A DNA stretch of 64,000 nucleotides from Glandiceps talaboti (Eukaryota > Hemichordata > Enteropneusta > Spengelidae), in the NCBI RefSeq assembly GCF_964340395.1, contig NC_135553.1:14327001-14391000 (forward strand), written 5' to 3'. Positions 10,647 to 55,605 of this stretch are shown in pieces. The position numbers and the translations under genes are program-made. The notes under the pieces are model-generated. The model searched no databases and was not told the DNA's origin. It saw only the letters and a list, made by a program, of their open reading frames with translations. Position 1 is the first letter of the stretch. Every line of letters begins with the position of its first letter.

Positions 10647-13047
10647 CAGTTCAGATCGGAGAGAAATTATTATACATAAGCTAAAGTTGAAACCAACAAA
10701 TACATCACCGATTAATATAATAACGAGTTCGAACAAACCCGAAGTGCCCTCCTAAATCATAGATACATTTGGCATTAATCACGTCTTTTCGGCCAATAAA
10801 ACCATTTCCTACCGCTAGATGGCGCCACACATTGGCATTGCTGGAAAACAATGACTGCATATCTGGAAATCGAACAGAATTTCGACTAAAATACTGTCAG
10901 CTTTGTCTTTCCGGTAAAATGCCACCTAGTGTGCATCAGCTAAGGTAGGAACATGGCCCATTGCAAGTAAAAATATCACCAAAACTGTTCAAACATATCA
11001 AGAAAGATGGCACATTGTTAGTCCAGTTATAGAAAGATTCAAGTGACGTCCAGATTACAGCTGGTGACACAAATTCTAAGGTATAGTTTTTTTGTGTCAC
11101 AAAGATTACAGAACAGTTGGGCACCTCATGTCTACCAATACACAAGGTAGATTATAAACAGACCTCACTGGCAACTATCCCGATACAGAATGATGTATTC
11201 TCCAAATCAAATTTGACAATTATATTAAATCTGAAATTTACACCATAGTCAAGTTTTGGTCATGAAGCTCAAATTCTTCTAATACAGGCAAACATACTTA
11301 TAATGTTATGCCTTATTTTCTAACCAAAAGTTTACACAATCACTAGAGTATTCTGTGTATTTTACAGAATCTAGAAATTGGAACTCTGAAAAACAGATTG
11401 CATTAAAAAGTTGAAGCGACACAAGCCGAGTTTTAATTTTATAACTTTTTTTTCAAACTCAAGTGGTTCACAAAAGATCCACAAATCAAACAGACCTAGT
11501 AAATCTAGTACAAGTGAATGTCAATACATTCCTTTGATGGTATAAAAATCATCAAATCATAACACTGTTGATGGCATAAGTGTTTTTGTTCACTTTTAAA
11601 ATATATACCATTGGACTGTGTTTGTATTATACTAGGTTTGGGTTCTGCCAATAGGAAGTGATGGTGAAATATTCTTCAGTAAGTAGAATAGAACAACAGC
11701 AAACATTGCTCCCCAAGCAAAATCTAGAAACTCGGCTTGTGTCCCTTCATGTATTAAATATATCATGACAACTCTTGTCTTGTTATGTAATAGTTCTGTG
11801 GGCAGACAGAGTATGGGACTCGATTCTGACATCATCCCTACACAATATCAAAGGGAAAATATACAGAAAGGGACATGGTCAGAATTGAGTTCCGATTCAC
11901 TGCATCTGTAAGCAGGACATGGTATGTAATATTCAGTCAGAAACTACACAAGTATGGAGCATCATATTTTTCTAGTATAGGCAGTATATTTGAGAGTGGC
12001 TAGCCTGTTAATACTACACTGTTGAGATACATCATTACCTGGTTGAGATTGATACGAGGGCTAGGAGACATCGACCAGCCAATGATGTATCTTGACAGTG
12101 CAGTAAGCCAGCTAGAGAGTGACATGCATTCTTCCCAAGGCTTGTTTATGTGGTTTTACTTCATAAATCACAGTGTTTCATAGAATTCGGTATACACTTC
12201 CATAAACAACTTGGGGTTGCACTGCTTTTGAAAGCATGATTAAGTGAATTTTCCCTGAATTAGGCAAGTGCTGACTTACAACACTACACATAGTGATGCC
12301 ACCCACTCTCATATAACACACTGCCTGTGTACAATTTGACATTAATAGTATCAGCAGACAATGATGTTGAATCAAAGTTGAAAAAAAAACTTGCTTGTTT
12401 CCTAAACAAGGTCAATGTTATTTGCCTGCCCGACTTGCTATCACCCCTCTCAATGGATACAACCAAAACACTTACAAACGTACATCTCAGTTGTTATCAT
12501 GTCATCGGATTGATCCATTCTACTAATAGGGGTGATTAGACTGCATAAAAAGATTGCTAAAATTTAGGATGTGTATGTTACCATGACAACTGTTGGAAGA
12601 ATTGCGATTACAAGTAAAACTGGTACATACAATGAGCTGTGAAATGATTCCTGAAATACTAATATCGGAGCTGTACATTTCAAATTTCAATGAAATAAAT
12701 TATGAATTACAATATTACAATTATCAATCGAAGAGTATTCGAGATATTCAAAACAACAGATATATCAATCATATCTAACCCAAAATCCTTGGCATATCTG
12801 TTCACCCCTATAGCTTGTTAATCAAATACTCAACCCCACCTGACAACAATGGGACAAACTATGTAGTAGTTGAAAGATGGGGGTGACCAGCATGCTTGAT
12901 GGTGCACAGTCCATCAATTTTTGTTGTTGATTTGTAGCATCATCACAACGAAATGTGAAGTATACTCGCAATTAAAACCAAAACATAGCTTTCACTCCCA
13001 GTAGGCACATTTTTATTCCTTGGTCTGCAAAGGATAGAAGAATGGGT
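10647..13047. other. no gene seen
   Basis: AT-rich; no coding similarity on either strand. May be transcribed as 3'UTR of a minus-strand gene. Confidence 0.4.
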
Positions 13048-13462
13048 TGTCTTTCCACAGGGCACTCAGACTCAGTTAGTTTTGTTTACGAAAACCCCCA
13101 AACAAACAAACAAACAAACAAACAAACAAACAAACACATAAATTAACAAATACTGTCAACCATCAACAATAGAGTAATAACAAATCAGTAGCAATAATAA
13201 TGAATGTTTCGCAGTATCAAGAATTAGTATTATGTTTTCCTATATGCAGAACAGTCACAATGGGGTAATGTGGAATTATGACTATTTCGCATATAGGAAA
13301 ACATATATTAAATCTTGATACTGCTAAACATTCATTATTGTTGATACTGATTTGTGATTACTCTCTTGTTTATGGTTGTCAGTATTTATTTATTTACCTT
13401 TGTTTGGTTTTGTAAACAAAACTAAGTGAGCTTTAGTGCCTTGTGGTGTTTCAAGACAACTT
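13048..13462. mobile_element. foldback element family C
   Basis: Arms of about 150-180 bp are inverted copies: the left begins TTGTCTTTCCACAGGGCACT and the right ends AGTGCCTTGTGG...AAGACAA. The left arm has an (AAAC)n expansion at 13096-13136 that the right arm lacks. Confidence 0.65.
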
Positions 13463-13664
13463 TGCACAGCCAAAAAATATCTCGTTTTGACACTGTGCAT
13501 GTAATTTTAGACTGCTTCAAGATTGGTAATACATGTAAGGTGGCTTATGATGAATATGTTAGATTGGCAGGGTGAACAGACTCCAGTACATGTCATTCAA
13601 TACTCTATATACTGAAAACATTGCAACAACAGTTAAAACCAGACAGCGTAGTTATGCAACAGTA

Positions 13665-13953
13665 TTAAAGGTCCCTGTAGCTGCAATTTCTATTTTTTGA
13701 GTATTTGAAGTGATGTATTTACACATGACTGCCTAGTGATCCAACTCTTTCAGCTTTCCACAAAACTTACAACTATCTATATGTAAACATGACTCTTTAC
13801 AAATGGACATCAAGCTAGGGTAAACATCTAGTAAGGAGGTAAATCAGTTGATCAGAATAATTGCACCATCTGTAAAAGATTTGGTGAGTTTTTGATCAAC
13901 TGGGCAAAAATAAACAAAAAATAACTCCAAAAATGCAGCTAGTGGGGCTTTAA
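13665..13953. mobile_element. MITE family L with TTAA ends
   Basis: Left TTAAAGGTCCCTGTAGCTGC, right GCAGCTAGTGGGGCTTTAA: an imperfect terminal inverted repeat (about 30 bp) flanked by TTAA. Non-coding interior. Confidence 0.65.
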
Positions 13954-15577
13954 TACATAGTACTTCAAAACAGAGTTTACAAGAAAGCTTTACCACCAAA
14001 TTTAAGAGAGGTAAATTGTAATTACTGATTACATTAGATTATAATTGTATAGTTTTTAAGACTTGAGGTAACACTGGTTTTTTTTTACTGTGTAGGCTTC
14101 GTATACGACTACAAAAATCTATCGTAGTCTTTGAATATACTAATACTTGTATTTCGATACTTGGAAAGCTAAAAGCAATTTTTTGGGATTTTTTAGAACA
14201 AGATGAACATGACCTGGAGTTCTAGAAAACCTTTTCTTTTCCTGGTATATGGTGTTACTATAGTAACAGTGAACCTGAATAAGGTCACGGATATATAACA
14301 CAAAGAAGTTGTAAGTTTCACTATTCATAACTTTTTGTCATTTATTCACTGTAGATTGTGAAATGCTGACTGTGGTGGCGCTCTCATAGTCTATGCTACA
14401 CACATGCCTTGTAAGCGACCATTTTTTCATTTCGCACTCATGTCAGTGGGATTGTACCGTTGTGTGTGAAGACTATGATAGTGCCATCAACGATATTTTA
14501 CAACCTACAACTCCTTTTATCACGCTTCATTGTATCTTTTGCTGCAAATTTTCCTTTGACGTCAATGCAATGAACAATAGCATAAACAGCTCATCTGAAA
14601 TGTCGCCCTCATATGATAAAAACTACCATGAAAACTCCAATCATTAAACAAGTCTGAAATAACACGTCAAAATGCAAATTCAACAAAACAAGTCCCCAAT
14701 CAAATCCTGTACATAATACACAAACTTTATAACTCTCCTTCTGTTCTGATTTTTTCAACAATTTGAAGTGAAATATAAGATTAAAAGAAAGCGTAAGATT
14801 TTTAGAAAAGATAGAGTTAGTCTAGCTTAATAGTCTAGCCTAATATTATAGAAAATATGAAACAGCACACTAGGTCTGTTTTAGAGCTTAGATTTTGTAC
14901 AGAAGTGTATTTACAGTTATTAGTTATAATCGTGAGTTGCCAAAACTTTTACTAAATCACAGTACACACTTTGAGGTACGATATCACCCAAAGAAGAATG
15001 AGCTTACTGCTTTCTTAAAATAACTTTCAGAGATATATAATGACAAAAATCTAGTCCTGAATTACACATAGAAATCATCATGTAACCAGAAGATAGCCTG
15101 TAAGATATGCTGTGTTGTGCCACCCCATTAGTTATCATAATTGGTATCTTACAGACCACCAAAAGGTGGAAAATCATAACGTTTTAATATGAGATCAAAG
15201 TGAGTCAGTTGAAAACAATGTATCGTATATTAGCTAAAATGGATTCAACAACCGGAACTATATCCCAACTTAAAATCACACAGGAAAACGTAACATATGG
15301 GGTTTGGGGTTTATGCAGTGTAGTCCTCATGTGGTGATTTTGATTATCATCTCCCCTCACACCTAGCTTTTCTCGAACTTCTTCTCTTTTTTTTTTACAT
15401 TGTGAAGCCTCGGCCAAAAAGCCAGCACAAATTCTAACTGGGTTATTAAAATTTCCTGCTGTGTGATGATATCAGTAACGTCACCATTTGATTAAAAATC
15501 AGTGACGAGGCAAGGAGCAGTACTGGTACCATGTAAACTTGATTAACATATCTTCAAATGAAAATTCATCTGTGTTC
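13954..15577. other. no gene seen
   Basis: AT-rich DNA with no recognisable coding sequence. Short open frames near 14.4 and 15.3 kb have no domain. Confidence 0.4.
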
Positions 15578-15797
15578 GTAAACCATAGTATCAAATTAAA
15601 CGTTCGATCCAAACACAAACTTGAAAATTGTACCTTAAATTTACGACCACACACTTCAGTCTTTGTCAACAGATTCAAGCATATGTAATGAATAATGATT
15701 AATCTGATGACAAAGACTGGAGTGTGCAGTCGACAATTTTAGGCATAATATTCAAATTTGTGTTTGGAACAAAAGTTCAATTCAATGATTACCATAT
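15578..15797. mobile_element. foldback element family D (about 220 bp)
   Basis: TTCGATCCAAACACAAACTTG on the left against CAAATTTGTGTTTGGAAC on the right, and CAGTCTTTGTCAACAGATT against AATCTGATGACAAAGACTGG nearer the centre. Whole-length hairpin potential. Confidence 0.65.
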
Positions 15798-16588
15798 TAT
15801 GATTGTTGCTGTGTCTGAGTTTATAAGTCTGAATATACAACCATTAGGGAAATGCTAGACATGAGGGAAGGCAATAGTCAAAGTCTCCACATGACTTGAC
15901 GCTAGGCTAGGCTTAGTGTTAGAGTCATAACACATGTCACAAATGGGTAACAGGTCTGTGTTTGGAGTTCACAAAATAAAAGCCCAGAAGCTTAGATATC
16001 CAACGGAATATCATTGTCCTAAAACACAGGCCTCTGTATCAGAGATGAAATTCACATATTTCCTATAGCATCAATGGAATAAAATGCGATGGCTTGAAAG
16101 AATTTGCAGAATATTCAGGCCAAACAATACGGTCACGCTAAATAGCCAAGTTTCCGGACTAATGAAACATGAATTACTGTCCTATTTCAGTAATTTACAA
16201 TCTCAGATTACAAAACTCCTGTATAGATAGAAATGCTATGAATATAACACACACACACAACACTGGGTTCAATACCACCACAACACGTAATACACAAAAC
16301 TACAAAACAATTCTTTGTCTCATTCGATAAAGTTACAAAAAAAATATTTATCATCTGACATGAATAAAGGGTAAGTATATTTCTATTAAATTACAATCTC
16401 ACTACAAGAATAAATTCTCTTGACAAAAACATTTTGTGGTTCACACAAAAAAAGTCAAATAAAATGAAGCACATAGTCTAGAGTATCCTGTATGTAACAT
16501 ACTGTCCTTGCAAGGTCAGGGAGGAAATCAACTGATAGTACTTGGTTTATGAGGAATCTACTGCCCCTGTCATGTTAGTGTTCACTGG

Positions 16589-16896
16589 CTCTGTTTGATA
16601 CAACCACGCAGAAACCAATCAGCAGAAGCACATTCTACATTTTAAGATAGCAAGATTGAATGAATAGTTTTCTGTGCCATTTTGTCTTGAACTTGCCACC
16701 ACCATGCAGACATCAGGTGCCGACATCAAAACACTGGTGCCTGCATGTCTGTGTCTAGTTACAGTATACTTACATGATTTATTTCATTTAGACAAGATGT
16801 CGCCAAGAAATAGTGATCTTGCTATCTTAGACTGTAAAATGCACAGTTTCTTACTGGTTTCTATGTGGTTTTATATACATATGAAACAGAGTAAAG
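16589..16896. mobile_element. palindromic MITE family B, copy 2 (ends trimmed)
   Basis: Shares CTGTTTGATACAACCACGCA, the GATAGCAAGATTGAATGA word and the mirrored right arm with copies 1 and 3, but lacks the outermost CAGT terminus. Confidence 0.65.
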
Positions 16897-18657
16897 AAAA
16901 CTGTCGATAAGACTCGATTTACATCGCATCTTCTTGTTTGAAGTAAATCTGTGCAATCATAAGTTGTATGTGTATGACAATTTTTAGTACAAACGTTCAT
17001 AGTACCAGTATGTTTTATGCAGATTTGTGAAAATTTTTTCAACAAATCTTTGTTAGCAAAATTCAAGTTATTACAAAAATCACAAATTAAGTATTAAAAG
17101 TATTGTCAAACACTCCAGACTTAACATTCCTAAATACGTCATATTTCTTGTTAATATCCAAATTTCACTCACATCAACACCTTTGACCTGAAGGTCAATG
17201 ACCTCACTGACCCTTGACATATGCCACCAAATTATGCATGCAAAATGCAGAATAACATGTTTCTCCATGACAACACTCCTATGGGCTACACTTTCAATTC
17301 ACTGTTCAATAGATGTGAGATACTCTAGAAACTGTGCAAAAAATGAACTCTTTCAATATTTGTACTGGTGTATTTACTTCATTTTTTTAGATAAGTAGTT
17401 ATTCCTGGAACAGGGGCATAGTGATAAGATACATGTCACTCCTAGAAAATACATCCAATTTCATTAAAATGCACCCTTCACTAGTGAATACTATGAGAGT
17501 TGGCAAAAACTTTGAACACAGAAACAGTAAATTAGTTTTTTTTTGTTTTATTTTCCTTTCTCTTTTATCTTGTTTTTTGTTTTACAATATTTTTCGAAGC
17601 ATTTTCGAAGATGTAATTAAAACAAAGAGAAGAATGAAACTCCGGCTATCTCTACAAAATATGTAAATGATCATTTTATTATCAACTCTGATCGAGAAAA
17701 ATATTTTATTTATCTGAGCAACACATCCCAGTGTGGTATGTAACTGGCTACACAACAGTAACACGTTACGTTCGATTTTATACATTCAATCATTCTAGTC
17801 CTGGCAGTTACTTTAGCGTTTAAAAAAAAAAACACACTCGCATCAAAAGCAGTATTCTAAACTAAAAACCTACAAAAATTATTAGGAACAAAAATAAAAT
17901 ATTAATCAGATAAAAGTATCACTTGTTCAGTATTAAGTGTGGTATTTCTTTCAAACATTTTGATTGGACATGTATATATATTGACAGCCAATCAGAAACC
18001 TCAGATGATATCATTCAACGAATCAGAGACATGATACTATCATTAAATTGGGAAATGCTTCCTACATTACAAGAATATTAAGTTTAAAACTTTATCCAAT
18101 GTTGTTAAGTTGATCTTAAAGTGTTGCGATCACAAATAAAAGTACAACATGTGTGTACTATAAATCGCATCTGAAATTCTTAGCAAATCACCAAATTTGA
18201 CAACAGCTAGCGATAATACATCACAATATTAAAATCCTACGTAGTCATGAAACTAGTTGGAAATTCAATTTTTTTTTGTACTCTTGTTAAATCAGAATTT
18301 TAAAATAAGTCAAACCTGTCCATAGTAACTGTTAAATCACTTAATTCTTAGCTTATTTCACTTGTACATCTCAGATGCTAATTTTTTGTTGAGTGCATTT
18401 CATCAAATACAACAACTTTACCACTCATTCAAAGCCATCAACGCCGACTATATCGAATAGAGAAAATATATCATAGAACACAAATGAAAAAAAAACCCAT
18501 AGAATGTAAATTGACCATAGTAAAATGTAATGTGTGAACAAGTACAGCATGCTAACAATTAGCCTCCATCACAGCAAAATAGAAAATCACAGTAACTTTT
18601 CAAAACTATTCATGTTTGTTGCCATCTACTTTTAACAAATTTATGATTCTAAGACAT
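16897..18657. other. no gene seen; nuclear-receptor half-site cluster at 17.2 kb
   Basis: AT-rich. At 17184-17213 there are four close half-sites (TGACCT, AGGTCA, TGACCT, TGACCC). Nothing else recognised. Confidence 0.35.
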
Positions 18658-19080
18658 CCCCCACCAATCCCAATTTGATTAAAATTCGATGTACACGTCA
18701 CAATTTCTTTTTGGTTGTTACGTTTACTGTCATTTGTTCTTTTGTAACCACTCGTTGCATACAATACCATAGGTTTTACAGAGACACATGAGAGCACTGA
18801 GTGAATTCACTCAACAAATGAGAACATATACCGAAATATACAGGTATATATACTACAGAGCGCTCTGTTCAAAAAGAGCTCGAGCACAGAACGCAGACAA
18901 CAATGTTATTGTTTTGGTTGGTCGTTTTCTTTCTTTCAATTTCGAACGTTGAGTGCTATAAAGTAAGACAGATTCTGGTTGGATACTTGTAAGTACAAGA
19001 TTGGGTTCGTGAAACCTATGCTATGGTCAGATGTATGTAACGAGTGCTCACAAAAGAACAAACAACAGTAAACGTAATAT
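18658..19080. mobile_element. foldback repeat family F, copy 1
   Basis: Closely related to 39783-40250 along most of its length in the same order (ATTCGATGTACAC, CATAGGTTTT, CTCTGTTC, AAGAGC, GTGCTCACAAAAGAACAAAC). The right terminus is missing. Confidence 0.7.
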
Positions 19081-19218
19081 CCAAAAAGAAAGCAACTACT
19101 TTCATCATTTTCTAACACAAAGAAGTGTACTTTATTTCTTTTCTGCTTTTCAATCTGTGGAAGAATAAACAATACAAAATGTTTACAAATAATTCTCATG
19201 ACCCACAATGCCAATGCC

Positions 19219-19238
19219 AACCCCCCCCCCCCCCCCCC
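19219..19238. repeat. poly-C run
   Basis: A homopolymer of about 18-19 C; length may be unreliable in the assembly. Confidence 0.9.
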
Positions 19239-19500
19239 TGTCCGACCAGCACAAACACTTTCCCGTAGAGCGTGCAATGTATCTTAGAATCTGCATAACA
19301 GCTAACTTAAAAAACCAAAAATTCAAAATAATCATGGAAGTAGAAATCCTTCTTCCGCCATGATATAATATGATATAATATATTGATCACAGAGGTACCG
19401 GTATGTACAAGAACAACATACACACACAATATGACTAGACACAACAAACAACATACGGCAATAGTTGGTTTCAATATGCATTGTGCGAGACGACGTTGCT

Positions 19501-19795
19501 TTATGTTGTTACATTTAGGCTTGTTTTGTCTTTCATTACATTTGAAATAACATTTTCAACATGAAATGACGACAAGACAGATTGACCTCTTTGATTTTAT
19601 AGAAGTTAGAACAAAGACTAAAGGCCATCAACGACGGCAGAGAGAATTTACAGGTGAACCCAGGGTACAGTCAGGTGACAACCATCCCCCTGAGTAACAC
19701 ATGTAGAACACCCCCCATCCACCCCAGCATTATAAAGAACACAAGGCATTGTTTGGAGCGATGCACAATACGTCTTAAAACCAACAACTGGTCTA
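19501..19795. repeat. dispersed repeat family G, copy 1
   Basis: Same-strand similarity to 36205-36490: TGTTGTTACATT(T/A)AGGCTTGTT, AACATTTTCA, GTACAGTCAGGTGACAA and further words in the same order. Confidence 0.65.
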
Positions 19796-20384
19796 AGCGC
19801 TGGCTATAAACATCAACACACACATAGTGCGGCTATCACTAAGCAACACGATAACAAAAATAGACAAAGTACAAACATACCAATGTATCAAAATTAGAAG
19901 TAAATTCACCTCTTAATCTATTCTGAATAAAAAATAAGAATTCAACAACTCTATTTACAATAAAGTAAAGTTTCACTTTTTTACATTTTTCTTGAGTTTG
20001 GAAAATAAGTTTTTTTCTTGTTTTTTTCTTGAGTTTTCTTAGTTGATCAGAGGAGCAACTATTTGGCATAAGCGTATAAGCGTTAGTAGGTAATATATAC
20101 TGACCATACCCAACTTTGACAGACGCAAAGTTAAATAATTAATAATCACCTATCACTGTACCACACACATTACACGATTCAATAAGATGGTAAGAGTGAG
20201 CAAATGTTTTAAAATGTACTCCATTCACAAAATATTTTTTTAAGAGTTTCACATGATGCTGATAAAACTTTTTTTTTTCAGAGATGACATTTCATATTCT
20301 TCACATCATGACAGTGTTTCCATGGTAGTCACTCTTCTTTCATGTCATAACTTCCTCACATTCCTGATAGCATTGCCATGGTAA

Positions 20385-53585
<33,201 letters not shown>

Positions 53586-53654
53586 ATTGATACTTTAATA
53601 ATAGCAATCGTGGAAACTTGGAGGGCGTAATCTTGACTTTTGAGTTAACAACAC

Positions 53655-54565
53655 CTGAAAAAATAATCAAAACAATAACAAAAATTCAAATTCGAAATAT
53701 TTTATACAGAATAACAAAAAGTTATATCTATCAAATTTAAATACTTCATTACTAATTTAGTTTTGCTTTTCTGCATACTATTACCACCAACGTTCAGGAG
53801 CCTGAGGCTACATTTTTGGACTATATTAATTCACGGGTCAAAAATGGGTCAACTTCAAATAACGATTGTTTACATTTAATTTTTAAATACTATCGGTGAA
53901 TTCACAATGTCTGCAAAATATGGCGGCGTAGTATTTTCCCTCGCTCACTTCTCATGAGTTAATATGCTCTGGCAGTTCTCTAATCTCGCGTACAAAATTA
54001 GCAAATGCGAAATTTTCTCACGGAAAAATTGAATTGCTCGTTGTAAAGCGAGGTCACACATGTATTCAAATTACTCACGCTCACATGAACCGCCGACACA
54101 CGTATGTCGGTACGTACGCGGCGTTTACAGTTTAATTCATCAAATAACTTCCGCACGTACATTTGCTTCATAATAATATTTGTACATATATGTCGACTTC
54201 CCCGTCGATTTTATGCATAAATCGCATGTTTTTGACACGTAAAAATGGAGACATCAAATTATATTATAACGGTATCACTCCATTTATCATTTTATGAAGA
54301 TTCGTAAACATTCCGCGTGTATCTCAGTATTGTTGGGACGGTGACTGAAACTTCCGCTGAAAACTTGCACATTTTCCCACGACATAAACACTCTTCTAGC
54401 TATTGCTATGAGTATAGGGCTACCTCAAGAAGGCAACATCGCATCGACTAAGTTTACTAGATACCACGTGAAGGACTGAAAACGTGTAAAACCAGGCACC
54501 CCATTTTCTAAGATGCGAAAAATCCCTGCACTGTTTGCAAGCGATATATATGAACTAAAGCTTAC
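53655..54565 (-). other. EEF2K: eEF2K intron 1 (5'UTR intron)
   Basis: A donor reading CCAG|GTAAGC in minus sense lies at 54566/54565. An acceptor with a T-rich tract, TTTTTTCAG|GTG, lies at 53655/53654, 69 nt upstream of the ATG. This implies a non-coding first exon ending at 54566. No coding sequence was seen in the 911-nt intron. Confidence 0.65.
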
Positions 54566-54780
54566 CTGGAATCTACACTCTGCCCACTTCTTCAACTTAG
54601 TGAGCACCCAGTTCCTTCAGTGTAAATGAATTCACGTGTAGGAAGCGATGTTCAAACTTAGAAGAAACAGTGGACTCGATATTTCTGTTATTCGTCTAGA
54701 CGACTCGAACACGTCGCGGGATCAGTCACACTTGGCACAGCTCGCTGCAGTGTTGTGTTCAATGTGTGTTTGAATGACGT
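54566..54780 (-). other. EEF2K: eEF2K non-coding exon 1 (5' end approximate)
   Basis: The exon is supported only by its donor at 54566/54565 and its position upstream of the coding start. The surrounding 54.0-54.8 kb is richer in CpG than the rest of the window, as expected near a promoter. The transcription start cannot be seen; the right boundary given here is a guess. Confidence 0.45.
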
Positions 54781-54910
54781 ATCTTATTTCGTATGCAAAT
54801 TATGACGTCGCGCACGTACGCCTTCATTTACATACCAAAACAAATATTACAAACTTTTAAGGTTCATTTTCTATCAATGCTACAAAAGACAGAATTGTGA
54901 TTTATATAGT
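54774..54910 (-). promoter_or_regulatory. candidate eEF2K promoter: CRE half-sites, octamer, TATA-like
   Basis: Within 140 bp there is an ATGCAAAT octamer at 54793-54800, a CRE-like TGACGTCG at 54803-54810, a TGACGT at 54774-54779, and in minus sense a TATATAAA at 54901-54908. If that TATA is used, transcription would start near 54870. If not, the start lies further left and the CRE/octamer are upstream elements. Motif matches only. Confidence 0.35.
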
Positions 54911-55028
54911 TGTGCGTTAAATAGCTAAGGTGGGTTTTCATATGTATATACTTAAAAAAATTTAATACATTATTGTTGGCGTACGGTTTTGGGACTAAGT
55001 CCCTATGAATCATCTGATTCTAAATCGA

Positions 55029-55110
55029 GGTAGCGTGGCCGAGTGGTCTAAGGCGCTGGTTTTAGGCACCAGTCATTTCGATGGCGTGGGTTCGAATCCC
55101 ACCGCTGCCA
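55029..55110 (+). tRNA. tRNA-Leu (anticodon TAG)
   Basis: An intact 82-nt class II tRNA. The 7-bp acceptor stem GGTAGCG/CGCTGCC (one G-T wobble) has discriminator A. The D arm has GCC/GGC, the anticodon stem CTGGT/ACCAG encloses loop TTTAGGC (anticodon TAG, reads CUA), the long variable arm identifies Leu, and the T arm is GTGGG-TTCGAAT-CCCAC. Internal A box TGGCCGAGTGG and B box GGTTCGAATCC. The RNA polymerase III T-run terminator begins four bases downstream. No intron. Confidence 0.96.
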
Positions 55111-55605
55111 TAACTTTTCTCTTTCTCGCTTAAAATTTCTACACATACAGACTTGTGTGTTTTCATCAGCTTTCAAAGTCAAGGTCATAACAACATTCTA
55201 TGACGTCATTACAAGCCAATCAACTATAAGAAAGTGAGGGTGTGTCATGACAGGCAGGGAGGGCGACCATTTTAGAGATGATGTCACTCATCGCATATCT
55301 GTAAACAAGCTGCACCAAGAATTCTGGGCCAATGAAAGATAAGAACAAAGTGGCGTGTCTGGAGGTGTGTCCGGAAAATGAGTCACATGTCATATTTGGA
55401 AACACCCAATGTGTTCATTTTGTTCCCCCTATTTTTAGACCCGTGTAACAAGGGCTCTGACAGGAACTCAGATTTATAAAGCGCCAACAATGTTATATTT
55501 GGTCCTTAACGTAGCTTTACAACTACTGTAATTTACTCTACTTTACAACATTGTCACAATGTAAATGAATAAAAAGAGGCGAATATTTCAATCAGAGAGA
55601 ACACA
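55111..55605. other. no gene seen
   Basis: Downstream of the tRNA; one TCAAGGTCA half-site at 55179-55187. No coding sequence recognised. Confidence 0.4.

Larger units (their letters stand above)
10641..20384 (-). other. eEF2K 3'UTR region, end uncertain
   Basis: No further coding similarity is seen left of the stop codon. Minus-sense AATAAA hexamers lie at 19136-19131 (3'UTR about 1.3 kb) and at 10646-10641, the latter followed by a GT/T-rich tract typical of cleavage sites. Vertebrate EEF2K has a long 3'UTR, so either is possible. The region is otherwise AT-rich and holds the repeat elements listed separately. Confidence 0.3.
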
